Positions 43,460 to 52,400 of a DNA stretch of 64,000 nt are shown piece after piece; the stretch's first letter is position 1, and every line of letters begins with the position of its first letter. Below the pieces are notes generated by a model. The model made no database searches. It had not been told where the DNA came from and worked only from the letters and a program-made list of their open reading frames with translations. Source of the DNA: Methylobacterium sp. 10 (GTDB lineage Bacteria > Pseudomonadota > Alphaproteobacteria > Rhizobiales > Beijerinckiaceae); contig NZ_KI912577.1 in the NCBI RefSeq assembly GCF_000519085.1, forward strand, positions 4,830,035 to 4,894,034, in the 5' to 3' direction. Both the position numbers and the translations under genes were made by a program.

Positions 43460-46400
43460 CTACCCGGCGTAACGCTGAAGTACAAATCCCCAAACTTGCT
43501 CGATCTTGGAGTGGAACAGCAAGTCCGGATAAGGCTCCTCGGGCAGTTCGTTAAGTTTGAGCCTTATCTCAGAAAGAACCGCCGCTCGGCTCTGAGTACC
43601 CCGTAGCCAGTCGACCCCGGATACAAGCACACGGAGTTTCTCAAGTAGCTCGCGAGCCACTCGTTTGACCTCAATTTCCTGAGCCTGCGTAAGCGTAGGT
43701 GCGGGCTTGGTGAGCAGATCGAAGATCGCCAGCTCTTCCTCGCTCAGTCCCTCGCGGGCTCCCCTGGTCTCCTCCTCGTCCAACTGACTTACGAAAGCCC
43801 GAAGAGCGTCGAAGAACGCTTCTACGTCGACCGACCCGGCATTGTAGGTAGCAACGAGTTCCTCCAACCGCTCGACCAATCCCTGGCGTGTTGGGTTTTG
43901 CTCGGCCATCCTGGCGACCTTCTCTTCGGTCGCCTCGCGGAGCTGAGCTGCGGCGGTCTTGGGCGTCGTGGCGAACAGGCTGGCAAGCTTGTCGAAGTCG
44001 ATGTCCGATAGGTTTACACGGCCCTCTGCCCGATCGCCTTCGACAATCGGTGTGAGGATGCCGACGCCTTCGATCCTTTCGTCCAAAAGTGCGGCGATCA
44101 GGGCTGAGACTGCCGAGATGTCGACCGGTCCCAGCTTGGCCTTCACGGCGTCTGACAGAGTGTGGATCGCAGCAACCGGCCCGAGGTAGGGCGCAGCGCG
44201 TTCGTCGGGCAACAAGGCCTTGTAGGCCTTCACAACATTGCCGGAGAGCCGCAAGAACTCACGGCGGCGCTCATCAGGGGCGACCAACACCTCCACGCCA
44301 TTCGCGATCAGCGCGTTCCGAGCAAATCCCCTGGCCACCAGGATTGCGTCAGTGCTTACCCCAAGAGGATCGATGAAGCCCGTCACCGTGACCAACTCGG
44401 CCTCCAGTGTCTGAACCAGCGCCTGCTTGTCCTCGATCGGACTCGCGCCGCTGGCGGATCCGCGCCCTGTCGCCGCGCCGGCATAGACTGCCAGGGCCTT
44501 CTGGAGGTTCTGGAACACGCCGACATAGTCGACAATCACACCCGAAGTCTTGCCCCTCGCCCGCCGGTTTGCCCGAGCAATCGTTTGCATGAGAGTGTGG
44601 TTCCGCATCGGCTTGTCCAGGTAGACGGTGCTGATCGAAGGCACGTCGAACCCGGTGATCCACATTGCGCAAACGAACACCAGGCGCAGCGGATCGTCGC
44701 CGTTTTTGAACTTGGCCTCCAGGTCCTCCTGTTGCATCCGGGTCCGATGGGGCAGGATGTCGAGCCCCTTGGCCCTCATGTCGCCGATCTCGTTCTGCGA
44801 CTGACTGACGACCACGGCTGTATCAAGCGAGCGCATCCAGGCCAGCCGTTCAAATATGGCGGCTCCTTCGGCCTCGTGCGCTCTTTTCAGCTTCTCTTCG
44901 TCCGCCGCGATCAGCCGAGAAATGGCCAGCTTCGTTTTGTCGTGCATGCGAACGGCGGTGGCCTTATCGATCGCCACGAACATCGCCTTGCCACGGTATC
45001 CACGAGTCGCGAAGTGCAAAGCCAAGTCTTCTGCAACCTTGTCGAGTCGGTCGTCGCGGGTGATGAGCTGATACTGGCGAGCGAACTCGCGGTTCAGCCG
45101 CTCTTCCTGGGCCTCGTCTAGCGCCGCGTCTTCCAGCAAAGCCTCCATGTCCTCGCGTAGCTCGTTGGCATTCATCTGTAGCTCGGGCTTGCGAGCTTCG
45201 TAGAACAAAGGAACAGTTGCACCATCCTTCACCGACTGGGCAAAGTCGTAGATCGACACGTAGTCCCCGAACATATCGCGGGTACGGCTTTCCTCGCCTT
45301 GAATCAGCGGCGTACCAGTGAAGCCAAGGAACGCTGCATTTGGCAGAGCTGCCCTCATATTAGCAGCGAACTGCGCGTACTGGCTGCGATGCGCCTCGTC
45401 GGTGATGACGATAAGATCAGATCGAGCAGACAGAACCGGCATAGGTTCTTGGTTTGAGGTGCTGAACTTTTGGATGAGCGTGAACACATACCGCTCATTG
45501 CCCGCCAGTAGCTCCTGAAGATGGACCCGACTACTTGCCTGGGCATGGTCGACATTCTTGGTAAGTGCTCCCGTGGCCGCAAAAGTCTCTGCGATCTGGT
45601 CATCTAGTTCGTTGCGATCGGTAACAATCAAAAATGTGAAGTTGCCGCCCAATCTCCGCAGGACCTTCTCGGCGAACATCACCATAGAGAAAGATTTGCC
45701 GGAGCCCTGCGTATGCCAGAATACGCCCAGCTTCCTCCGATCATTCTCAAGCTCTCCCACAGCCTTAATTGCGCGGTTGACGCCGAGGACCTGGTGGTAC
45801 TTGCCGACAATCTTGCGTAGGCCTTCGCGGCCCTCCTCGAACAGGATGAAGTTTTCGATCAAATCAAGAAAACGGCGCGGCTCGCAGGTTGCCCGCAGCA
45901 GCATCTCCAGGTCGCCACTCTCCGGCCCGCCCTCCTCCAGGCGCTTCCACGGCGCGAAGAACTCGAAGAGCGCGTGGCTCGCCCCCATAACCGCCTCCAG
46001 CCCGTTCGACAGGATGACGAAGCCGTTGGCGTCGAACAGGCGCGGGATGGCGTCGCGGTAGTCGCGTAAGTTGTCATCGTAGGCATCCGCAAGCGGCTTG
46101 GTGAGGCCCTTCCACTCTGCAAGCATCAGCGGCAGTCCGTTGACGAACCCGATGGTGTCGGGCCGGCGCTTGTGAAGTGGACCTTCGATCCAGACCTGGC
46201 TCGCGACAAGGAAGTCGTTGTTGGTCGGGTCGATCCAATCGATCACACGGACGCTAATGATCCTGAAGCTGCCATCGCCGCGCCGAACTTCAACAGATAC
46301 CCCGTCGACCAGGAGGCCCAAAAGGGCTCGGTTGGCTGCCACCGGCAGCATGGCGGACCGATCCTCTGTGAGGCGCTCCTCGGCCAGCACAAGCGCCTCG

Positions 46401-46615
46401 GCGGGCATGTGCGGGTTGAGCCTTGCCAGTGCTGATTGCAACCGTGCAGGTAAGTAGGTCTGACGGAAGCTGGTGCGGCCGGTTGGGTTGTCGGGTCCCG
46501 GCTGCTCGGCCTGCAGGTTGACGCGCTGCCAGCCCAGTTCTTCCAGCAGCTCAAGCGCAGGCTGCTCAACCGAGCCGACCTCAGAGGCGATGTGGCCGGT
46601 CAGCGATAGGGCCAT
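43460..46615 (-). CDS. hsdR: Type I restriction enzyme R subunit HsdR
   Basis: 1051 residues. The N-terminal nuclease region has a PD-(D/E)xK-like LPLMLAEWKGL with a nearby NLRDYRD. The SF2 translocase has Walker A HTQGSGKS (about 305), DEAH (about 405) in ITDEAHRSQY, GFTGTPL and a VIVD/ARANRR region (motif VI). The C-terminal helical domain binds HsdM/HsdS. It cleaves unmodified DNA after ATP-driven translocation. The ATG is 1 bp after the hsdS stop, so hsdM-hsdS-hsdR form one transcription unit. It appears intact. Confidence 0.95.
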   Translation of the reverse strand: MALSLTGHIASEVGSVEQPALELLEELGWQRVNLQAEQPGPDNPTGRTSFRQTYLPARLQSALARLNPHMPAEALVLAEERLTEDRSAMLPVAANRALLGLLVDGVSVEVRRGDGSFRIISVRVIDWIDPTNNDFLVASQVWIEGPLHKRRPDTIGFVNGLPLMLAEWKGLTKPLADAYDDNLRDYRDAIPRLFDANGFVILSNGLEAVMGASHALFEFFAPWKRLEEGGPESGDLEMLLRATCEPRRFLDLIENFILFEEGREGLRKIVGKYHQVLGVNRAIKAVGELENDRRKLGVFWHTQGSGKSFSMVMFAEKVLRRLGGNFTFLIVTDRNELDDQIAETFAATGALTKNVDHAQASSRVHLQELLAGNERYVFTLIQKFSTSNQEPMPVLSARSDLIVITDEAHRSQYAQFAANMRAALPNAAFLGFTGTPLIQGEESRTRDMFGDYVSIYDFAQSVKDGATVPLFYEARKPELQMNANELREDMEALLEDAALDEAQEERLNREFARQYQLITRDDRLDKVAEDLALHFATRGYRGKAMFVAIDKATAVRMHDKTKLAISRLIAADEEKLKRAHEAEGAAIFERLAWMRSLDTAVVVSQSQNEIGDMRAKGLDILPHRTRMQQEDLEAKFKNGDDPLRLVFVCAMWITGFDVPSISTVYLDKPMRNHTLMQTIARANRRARGKTSGVIVDYVGVFQNLQKALAVYAGAATGRGSASGASPIEDKQALVQTLEAELVTVTGFIDPLGVSTDAILVARGFARNALIANGVEVLVAPDERRREFLRLSGNVVKAYKALLPDERAAPYLGPVAAIHTLSDAVKAKLGPVDISAVSALIAALLDERIEGVGILTPIVEGDRAEGRVNLSDIDFDKLASLFATTPKTAAAQLREATEEKVARMAEQNPTRQGLVERLEELVATYNAGSVDVEAFFDALRAFVSQLDEEETRGAREGLSEEELAIFDLLTKPAPTLTQAQEIEVKRVARELLEKLRVLVSGVDWLRGTQSRAAVLSEIRLKLNELPEEPYPDLLFHSKIEQVWGFVLQRYAG

Positions 46616-46616
46616 C

Positions 46617-47738
46617 TCAAGCGGCTTCCCGGAGCTGACGCTCGGCTTCAGCCACCGAAAGTTGGCCGGAGATCAGGCGAGGGAGCAGGAGGTCACGAGA
46701 AGCAGCGAGTGCACGATTTTGAAACCGGAAGTTTTGCACCTGCTCCATCAAGGGCTTTGCCGCGCGAGTGAAACGGTCAATCAAATGAGCCGGCGGAACA
46801 ACTATGCACTTCTCTTTAAGGAACTTGAAATGGCGTGCGTAGTGTTGGTTTGATAAATCGATTCTGCAGATAGAATGGTACAGATACTCTGGACTAATCC
46901 CGTCTATAGGATAAAGCAGCTGTGTCCCGTCAGCACCGCTTGCAAATGGGAATGTGACAAACTTTAAAATACGCGTATGGTCCCCGAAGACACATAATGG
47001 CAAAGGATCATCGATTAACGCATCGTTATTGTCCGTGTATCCGCCAATAAACTCTGCTCCTTGATCAATGCAGGGTATCGCGCCACCAGGAATGTAGTCT
47101 TGTCGCTGAACTCTCTCGGCTCGGCGGAACTTGCGGAGCACCGAACCTACCTTAAGCGTATTCCATCCCTCCGGCACTAGCCCATCTGGCGTGTCGACCA
47201 TCGCCACGTTTTCGTGCCCTTGAATGCGGAACCGGACGAACCACTCCTCGAACAGGCTGCGCGCCATGTCCTCCAGCAACACCGCCCGCCGTCGGTTAAC
47301 CTGGATCAAGTCGTCATAGGCTGCGAGGATCGATGCGATGCGGCGCTGATCCTCGATTGGAGGCACAGCAATTTCACACTCCTTCAGTAGTTTAAAGTGC
47401 CTCTGGTACCCGTACTGTTGAAGCTCGGTGGTGTGAAGCGCATAGTACATGTAGCGCGTATCAAGCGATTCAATTGGTCGGAGGATCTGAGTACCATCAG
47501 CACCGATCGCAAATTTGAAATCTACGTATTTTAGGGAGCAGGTGTGATCGCCGAAAATAACAACTGGGAGGTCGCCGTCATAAGCTCGCTCCAGTTCGTT
47601 AGTGTACCCAGCAATGGCGCTAGTCCCTTGATCAATGATGGAAATCGATCCACTATCGAGGTATTCGTTGGTCTTAAATTTTGACTTACGCTTTTGGACT
47701 TTTATTAGATCTGCAACTCGGAAACGAGGATAAGTCAC
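46617..47738 (-). CDS. hsdS: Type I restriction specificity subunit HsdS
   Basis: 373 residues: TRD1 (about 1-110), central helical conserved region (DQRRIASILAAYDDLIQVNRRRAVLLEDMARSLFEEWF), TRD2 (about 200-300) and a distal conserved region (FQNRALAASRDLLLPRLISGQLSVAEAE). It sets the DNA target for both methylation and cleavage. The two TRDs are unusually alike (IDQGTSAIAGYTNELE versus IDQGAEFIGGYTDNND; GDHTCSLKYV versus GDHTRILKFV; GADGTQ in both). The start is a GTG at 47738 that overlaps the hsdM stop by 4 bp (GTGA). Domain limits are estimates. Confidence 0.94.
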   Translation of the reverse strand: MTYPRFRVADLIKVQKRKSKFKTNEYLDSGSISIIDQGTSAIAGYTNELERAYDGDLPVVIFGDHTCSLKYVDFKFAIGADGTQILRPIESLDTRYMYYALHTTELQQYGYQRHFKLLKECEIAVPPIEDQRRIASILAAYDDLIQVNRRRAVLLEDMARSLFEEWFVRFRIQGHENVAMVDTPDGLVPEGWNTLKVGSVLRKFRRAERVQRQDYIPGGAIPCIDQGAEFIGGYTDNNDALIDDPLPLCVFGDHTRILKFVTFPFASGADGTQLLYPIDGISPEYLYHSICRIDLSNQHYARHFKFLKEKCIVVPPAHLIDRFTRAAKPLMEQVQNFRFQNRALAASRDLLLPRLISGQLSVAEAERQLREAA

Positions 47739-49321
47739 GACAGAAGCTCCGCTACGTTCTGGGCCACCACCGTCTGCAATCGCGCGGCCTCGGCATTGAG
47801 CAGCTCCAGTTCCTCCTGCATCCTCTCCAGCTTGAGCTTTAAGTCCTCGTCATCTTGTGCTTCTCCGGGCTTCACGCCAACGTAGCGTCCAGGATTCAAG
47901 CTCCAGTCCTGCGCGGCGATCTCAGCGCGGCTGGCCACTTTGCAGAGGCCGAGGACGTCCTGGTAGCGCCCGCCCCCGAACGCTTGCTCCATGCGCTCCT
48001 TGCTGCCTTGCTCAGCCTCTGCGGCCTCGCCCCGCCATAAGCGGACAATGTTGCCAAGAAACTCGATGTGCTCGGCCGTGAAGGACCTGTGGGCCCGGCT
48101 GTCTTGTCTGAAGATGTGGCGAGCATCAATAAACAGTACCTGGTCACGGCGTGGGCCCTTGGCCTTTCCGCGATCAAGGAACCACAGGGTCACCGGTAGG
48201 GTGACGGTGAAGAACATGTTGGGCGAGGTGGCGATGATACAGTCGACTGCGCCGCTGCTGACCAGCTTCTGTCGCATGGTTCGATCGGAGCTACCCGTGT
48301 CGCTGGCCGAGTTGGCCATTACGAACCCGGCGCGGCCCTTCTCATTCAGCGCGGCGTAGAACAGTCCGATCCAGAGGTAGTTGGCGTTGTTGGTGCTTGG
48401 CATCCCTAAGGGGAACCGCGCGTCCACTACGCCAGTCTCACTGACCAGTCGGGCCTTATCGACCTCAGATTGGTTAAAGGGGGGGTTCGCCATGACGAAG
48501 TCGAACTTGCCGACCAGGCGATGTGGGTCGTCGTAATAGCTGCTCGCCTCCTTGATGTCGCCGGATAGCCCGTGGACGGCCAGGTTCAGGCGGCATAGGC
48601 GTTGGGTGTCCGACATCTTCTCGACGCCGTAGATGCTGATGTCACGCTCAGGAGCAGCATGGTGTCGGCGGACGAACTCGGCGGAGTGGACGAACATGCC
48701 GCCCGACCCACACGCCGGATCAAAAATCTTCCCGCGATACGGCTCGATCACCTCAACGATCAGCTTCACGATCGACGAGGGGGTAAAATATTCGCCTCCC
48801 TTCTGCATGAACGCCGCTGCAAACGCGCCCATGAAATATTCGAAGATGAGGCCGTAGGCGTCGCCATCGATCTGCAGCGGTGCCAGGAGGCGCATCAATT
48901 CGCGTAAGACAGCATCAGGCAACGCCCCGTATGCCTGGGGCAGCACGCCAGCAAGGTCAGGGTTGTTGTCGACGATGCTCTTCATCGCCGTGTTGAGCGC
49001 TTCAGCGAGGTTTGCACTCTCCGGCAGGGCCAGGAGGTAGGAATAGCGGGCAACCTCGGGCAGGTAGATCGCGCCACGAGCCTGGTAGTCGGCTGGGGTA
49101 GCCTTCAGACGGCCGGTGAACTTCGGGGCCAGGTCGGTGTGGACCTTCTCGAACTTTGCCTCCATCTGGCGCAACGCGATGAGCGCCAAGACCGGCTGGG
49201 CATACTGATCAGGTCGTAGAGTGCTGTTCGCCCAAAGCTGGTCGGCTGCCATGAAAAGGCGTCGCGTTAGGTCCTGAAGATCGACGGCCACGATCTCTCC
49301 CTCGGTGTCTTCGTTATCCAA
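47735..49321 (-). CDS. hsdM: Type I restriction-modification methyltransferase HsdM
   Basis: 528 residues. The N-terminal helical domain (RLFMAADQLWANSTLRPDQYAQPVLALIALRQM) is followed by an N6-adenine methyltransferase with the SAM motif FDPACGSGGMFVHS and the catalytic NPPF at about 278 (FVMANPPFNQ). The C-terminus is a coiled coil. It modifies adenines in the HsdS target using SAM. The start is a TTG at 49321 with AGGA eight bases upstream; no in-frame ATG is suitably placed. It is the first gene of the hsdMSR operon. Confidence 0.95.
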   Translation of the reverse strand: MDNEDTEGEIVAVDLQDLTRRLFMAADQLWANSTLRPDQYAQPVLALIALRQMEAKFEKVHTDLAPKFTGRLKATPADYQARGAIYLPEVARYSYLLALPESANLAEALNTAMKSIVDNNPDLAGVLPQAYGALPDAVLRELMRLLAPLQIDGDAYGLIFEYFMGAFAAAFMQKGGEYFTPSSIVKLIVEVIEPYRGKIFDPACGSGGMFVHSAEFVRRHHAAPERDISIYGVEKMSDTQRLCRLNLAVHGLSGDIKEASSYYDDPHRLVGKFDFVMANPPFNQSEVDKARLVSETGVVDARFPLGMPSTNNANYLWIGLFYAALNEKGRAGFVMANSASDTGSSDRTMRQKLVSSGAVDCIIATSPNMFFTVTLPVTLWFLDRGKAKGPRRDQVLFIDARHIFRQDSRAHRSFTAEHIEFLGNIVRLWRGEAAEAEQGSKERMEQAFGGGRYQDVLGLCKVASRAEIAAQDWSLNPGRYVGVKPGEAQDDEDLKLKLERMQEELELLNAEAARLQTVVAQNVAELLS

Positions 49322-49435
49322 CGGATAGATCCTGAAAGGTGCGATCAGTCCATCGAAAAAATGATGACCGGCAGCCGTCGGACGAGCGGTTCTCCCCCAT
49401 TCGGTTTTGGACCCGAAGCCGCCTGTTTTGGCTGA

Positions 49436-49465
49436 GCAGAGGTGCTATAAGCACCTCTGCTTTTT
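49436..49465 (+). terminator. Strong rho-independent terminator
   Basis: A perfect 10-bp stem, GCAGAGGTGC / GCACCTCTGC, with loop TATAA is followed by TTTTT on the plus strand. It lies between the tape-measure stop and hsdM. The T-tract reads rightwards, so it would stop plus-strand transcription antisense to the tape-measure gene; in the other direction it could act as a hairpin without T-tract. Confidence 0.75.
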
Positions 49466-49475
49466 CAACCGTCAA

Positions 49476-52400
49476 TCACGACAGTTCTGGCTCCAGATCG
49501 TGTGATCTGTGGTTCCAATCTTCCGTGATTTTCCTCTGAGCGAGGTTCGCGATCTGCTGAGGGTTGTTCACACCGCCGTGGATGTTCTGAGTGATGTTCG
49601 TGGTGTTGCCACCACCAACACCCATGCTTGCCCTCTGCATTCCAACGCTTCGCTGGCCTTCAGGCACGCGCTCAATCATCTGCTCTGGCGTCCGCCTTGC
49701 GGGAACACCGGAAGTCATAGCTTCGGACCTGTTTGGCTGTGCGTCGGGAACCTTGTGCCAGTTGTTGACGGCGGGCTTACCACCGGCAGGACCATCAACG
49801 GGGACGGGGTTTTCCTTAGTTCCTGCGATCTTGGGAGTGATCGCCGCCGTCGCCTTCTCCGCGAACGTCTTGAACTGCGCCGCCGCCTCCTTGCTGTTGA
49901 ACTGCGTGTGGAGGTGCCCGCCCGTCGAGTGGCCGGAGGGGTTCCGGTACTCGTCAATCACCTTGAAGGCGCTGTCTGGCAGGCCCGCCGCCCGTAGACG
50001 GTTGCGGATCTGCTCTGCCGCCACCGCCGACTGCGAGGGGTCGTTGATGGTGACGTCGGAGGCCAGACCCTCGTTGTGCTTCGACCGACGCCCCTGGTGG
50101 AAGTGGTCGTTGAAGGCCGTGACCTGCTTGAAGCCCCCGGCGATGCCGTTGTCCTGGAGATCCTTCGCGAGGGTGGTCAACGCCTCGACGTGACCACCGC
50201 CGCCCGTCGCCTGCGAACCCTTGACCCGAAGGCCGTTGAGGTTGGCAACCACGCTCTCGGTTGGCGTCTGTCCGACCTTGCCGGCGAGATCGACGGCGGT
50301 TGCGAGCTTCTGGCCCCGGAGGGACGCCCACTCGTTTCCGAGACCCGACGCGCTGGCCCCACGCTGGCGAACAAGCTCCGCGCCCATGCGGTCCTGCATC
50401 GCCTCATCGAACTTCTCCTTCCCAGAGAGGCTGAACTTCCTCATCAGGCCGCGCATGGTCTGCCCGACGATCTGGTACCTGCCGAGCGCGGACGAGTTCG
50501 GGTTGCCCGGCTGACGACGCATGTGGTCACCAAGGGCCAGCACCTCGTCGAGCGTCTTGCCCGTGAGGTTCGTTTCCTTCCCACCGGGGAGGAATTTGCC
50601 GTAGCCGAAAGAGGCGTTGTAGTCGCCACGGCCTGCCGTGCCTTCGGACTTCGCGATGTGGTCCAGGATCGGCTTGTAGGGTCCGACGCCCGCCCCGGTG
50701 CCAGGATCTGGCTTGTTCCCGTTTGAGCCGCCCTTCCCGTACCAAGAGGGCACCTTCGCATCGGGGGTGAAGAAGTTCTTCCCGAACTGCCGAGCCGGGT
50801 CGAACGCCCTGGTGGATGCCGCGACGGTGCTGCTCTCCGAACCGGTGGAGAAGCTGGCCTTGGTCACGGTCGCCGGTTTCGTGATCGCATCCAACTTCAG
50901 ACGCGATCCCACGCCCTCCCATCCCACTGTGAGCTTGTCGACGCTCTCGCGTAGGCGGTCCATCGACTCCGACAGGTCGCCGGAGTTGCCGGTGTAGGAG
51001 GTTTTCGAGATCGGTAGCTTCTCCTGGATCTGCTCCGGGATCGACTTCGGGCCGTCCACCTTCTTGGCTGGTGGATCGATCCACACGCGGGGCTTCACGT
51101 CCTTCTGGTCGCCGTCCTTCTTGGGCGTGTCGGTGGTCCGCTTGTCGTCGCCGTAGACGCGACTTGCGAGGCCGGGGTCGAGGGCGTCCAGGATGTTGCG
51201 GCCGGTGCTCTTCTCCGTAGTGGGAGCCTTCAGGACGCCGAACTCCTGAGCGAGGTCGGCGAGACCGACGACGCCAAGGGCTCTTCCCAGAAGGGCCAGC
51301 TTGCCGCCCTTCGCTGCTGCGCCTGCCGCCGCTCCAGCTGCTCCAGCACCTGCCGTTCCAGCCGCACCAGCTGCCGCACCTGCAACCTTACCAGCGGTAC
51401 CGACGACGCCTGCGAGCTTCAGGAGCTTCCATGCAGCTGCACCAGCGAACCCGAGGGCCATCACGGCAGAGGCCAGACCGCCCAAGACGCCCGCGACGGG
51501 TGCCAGCATCATCAGGACAACGGTGGCCGTGAGAATGCGACCGGTCCAGCGTGCAACGGCTCCAGGATCACCGCCGGAGAAGGCTTTGATGACGCTGGTG
51601 ATGCCGCCGATGACATCGCGGATGCCAGCGGAGAACTCCCGCGCCGTGTCCCGCCACTTATCGACAGACCCGGCGTCACCCTGCCCTGGTTCACCGAAGA
51701 TGCCCTTCAGGAGGTCGGGGAGATCCTTGAAGCCGAGCCCTTCGATGAAGCCCTCGATGGACGCCTTCACCCTGTCGGCGAGACCGCCGTTGCGGAGCTT
51801 TTCGGTCCATCCGAGGAAGTAGTCACCCACCTGTCGGGCGAGCGGGGACAGTACCTTTCCGGCCTCTCCCAAAATGTTGCTGAAGCCTGCCTTGAACTGT
51901 TGAAAGACGAACTTCAGTTTGAGCTTGTGTAGATCCCACACTCCACCGATGGCGTCGAGGCCCTTTGCTTCCTTTCGGAGCCTGTCGGCTTCCTTGTACG
52001 TGTCGAAGCCTTTGACCATGCGGCCGAACTCGCCGAACCACTCCCGCCCGGTGAAGAACCGAATGGCCTGTTCCTGCTTTTTCGGGTTCTGGATCTTCTT
52101 GAAGCGCTCGACGAAGTCCGGGAGGAAGGCGTCAGGATCGGCGCGGCGCTGGCGGTCCATGTTCTCCGCTGTGCCGTAGCCCAGCGACTGCATCAGATCC
52201 CGTGCCTGCCGTCCCTCATCGCCCTTCTTCTTGGTGAGGCGCGGCATCTCCACGATGCGCGAGGCCGTGTAGTCCATCATTCGGCCGGACTGGCCTGCCT
52301 GGTTCCCCAGCGATGTCGATGCCGAGCCGAAGGCCAAGCCTGCCTCTTGGCTCATGCCGAGGATCTGGGACGCACCGGCACCACGGGCCATGAAGCTCAG

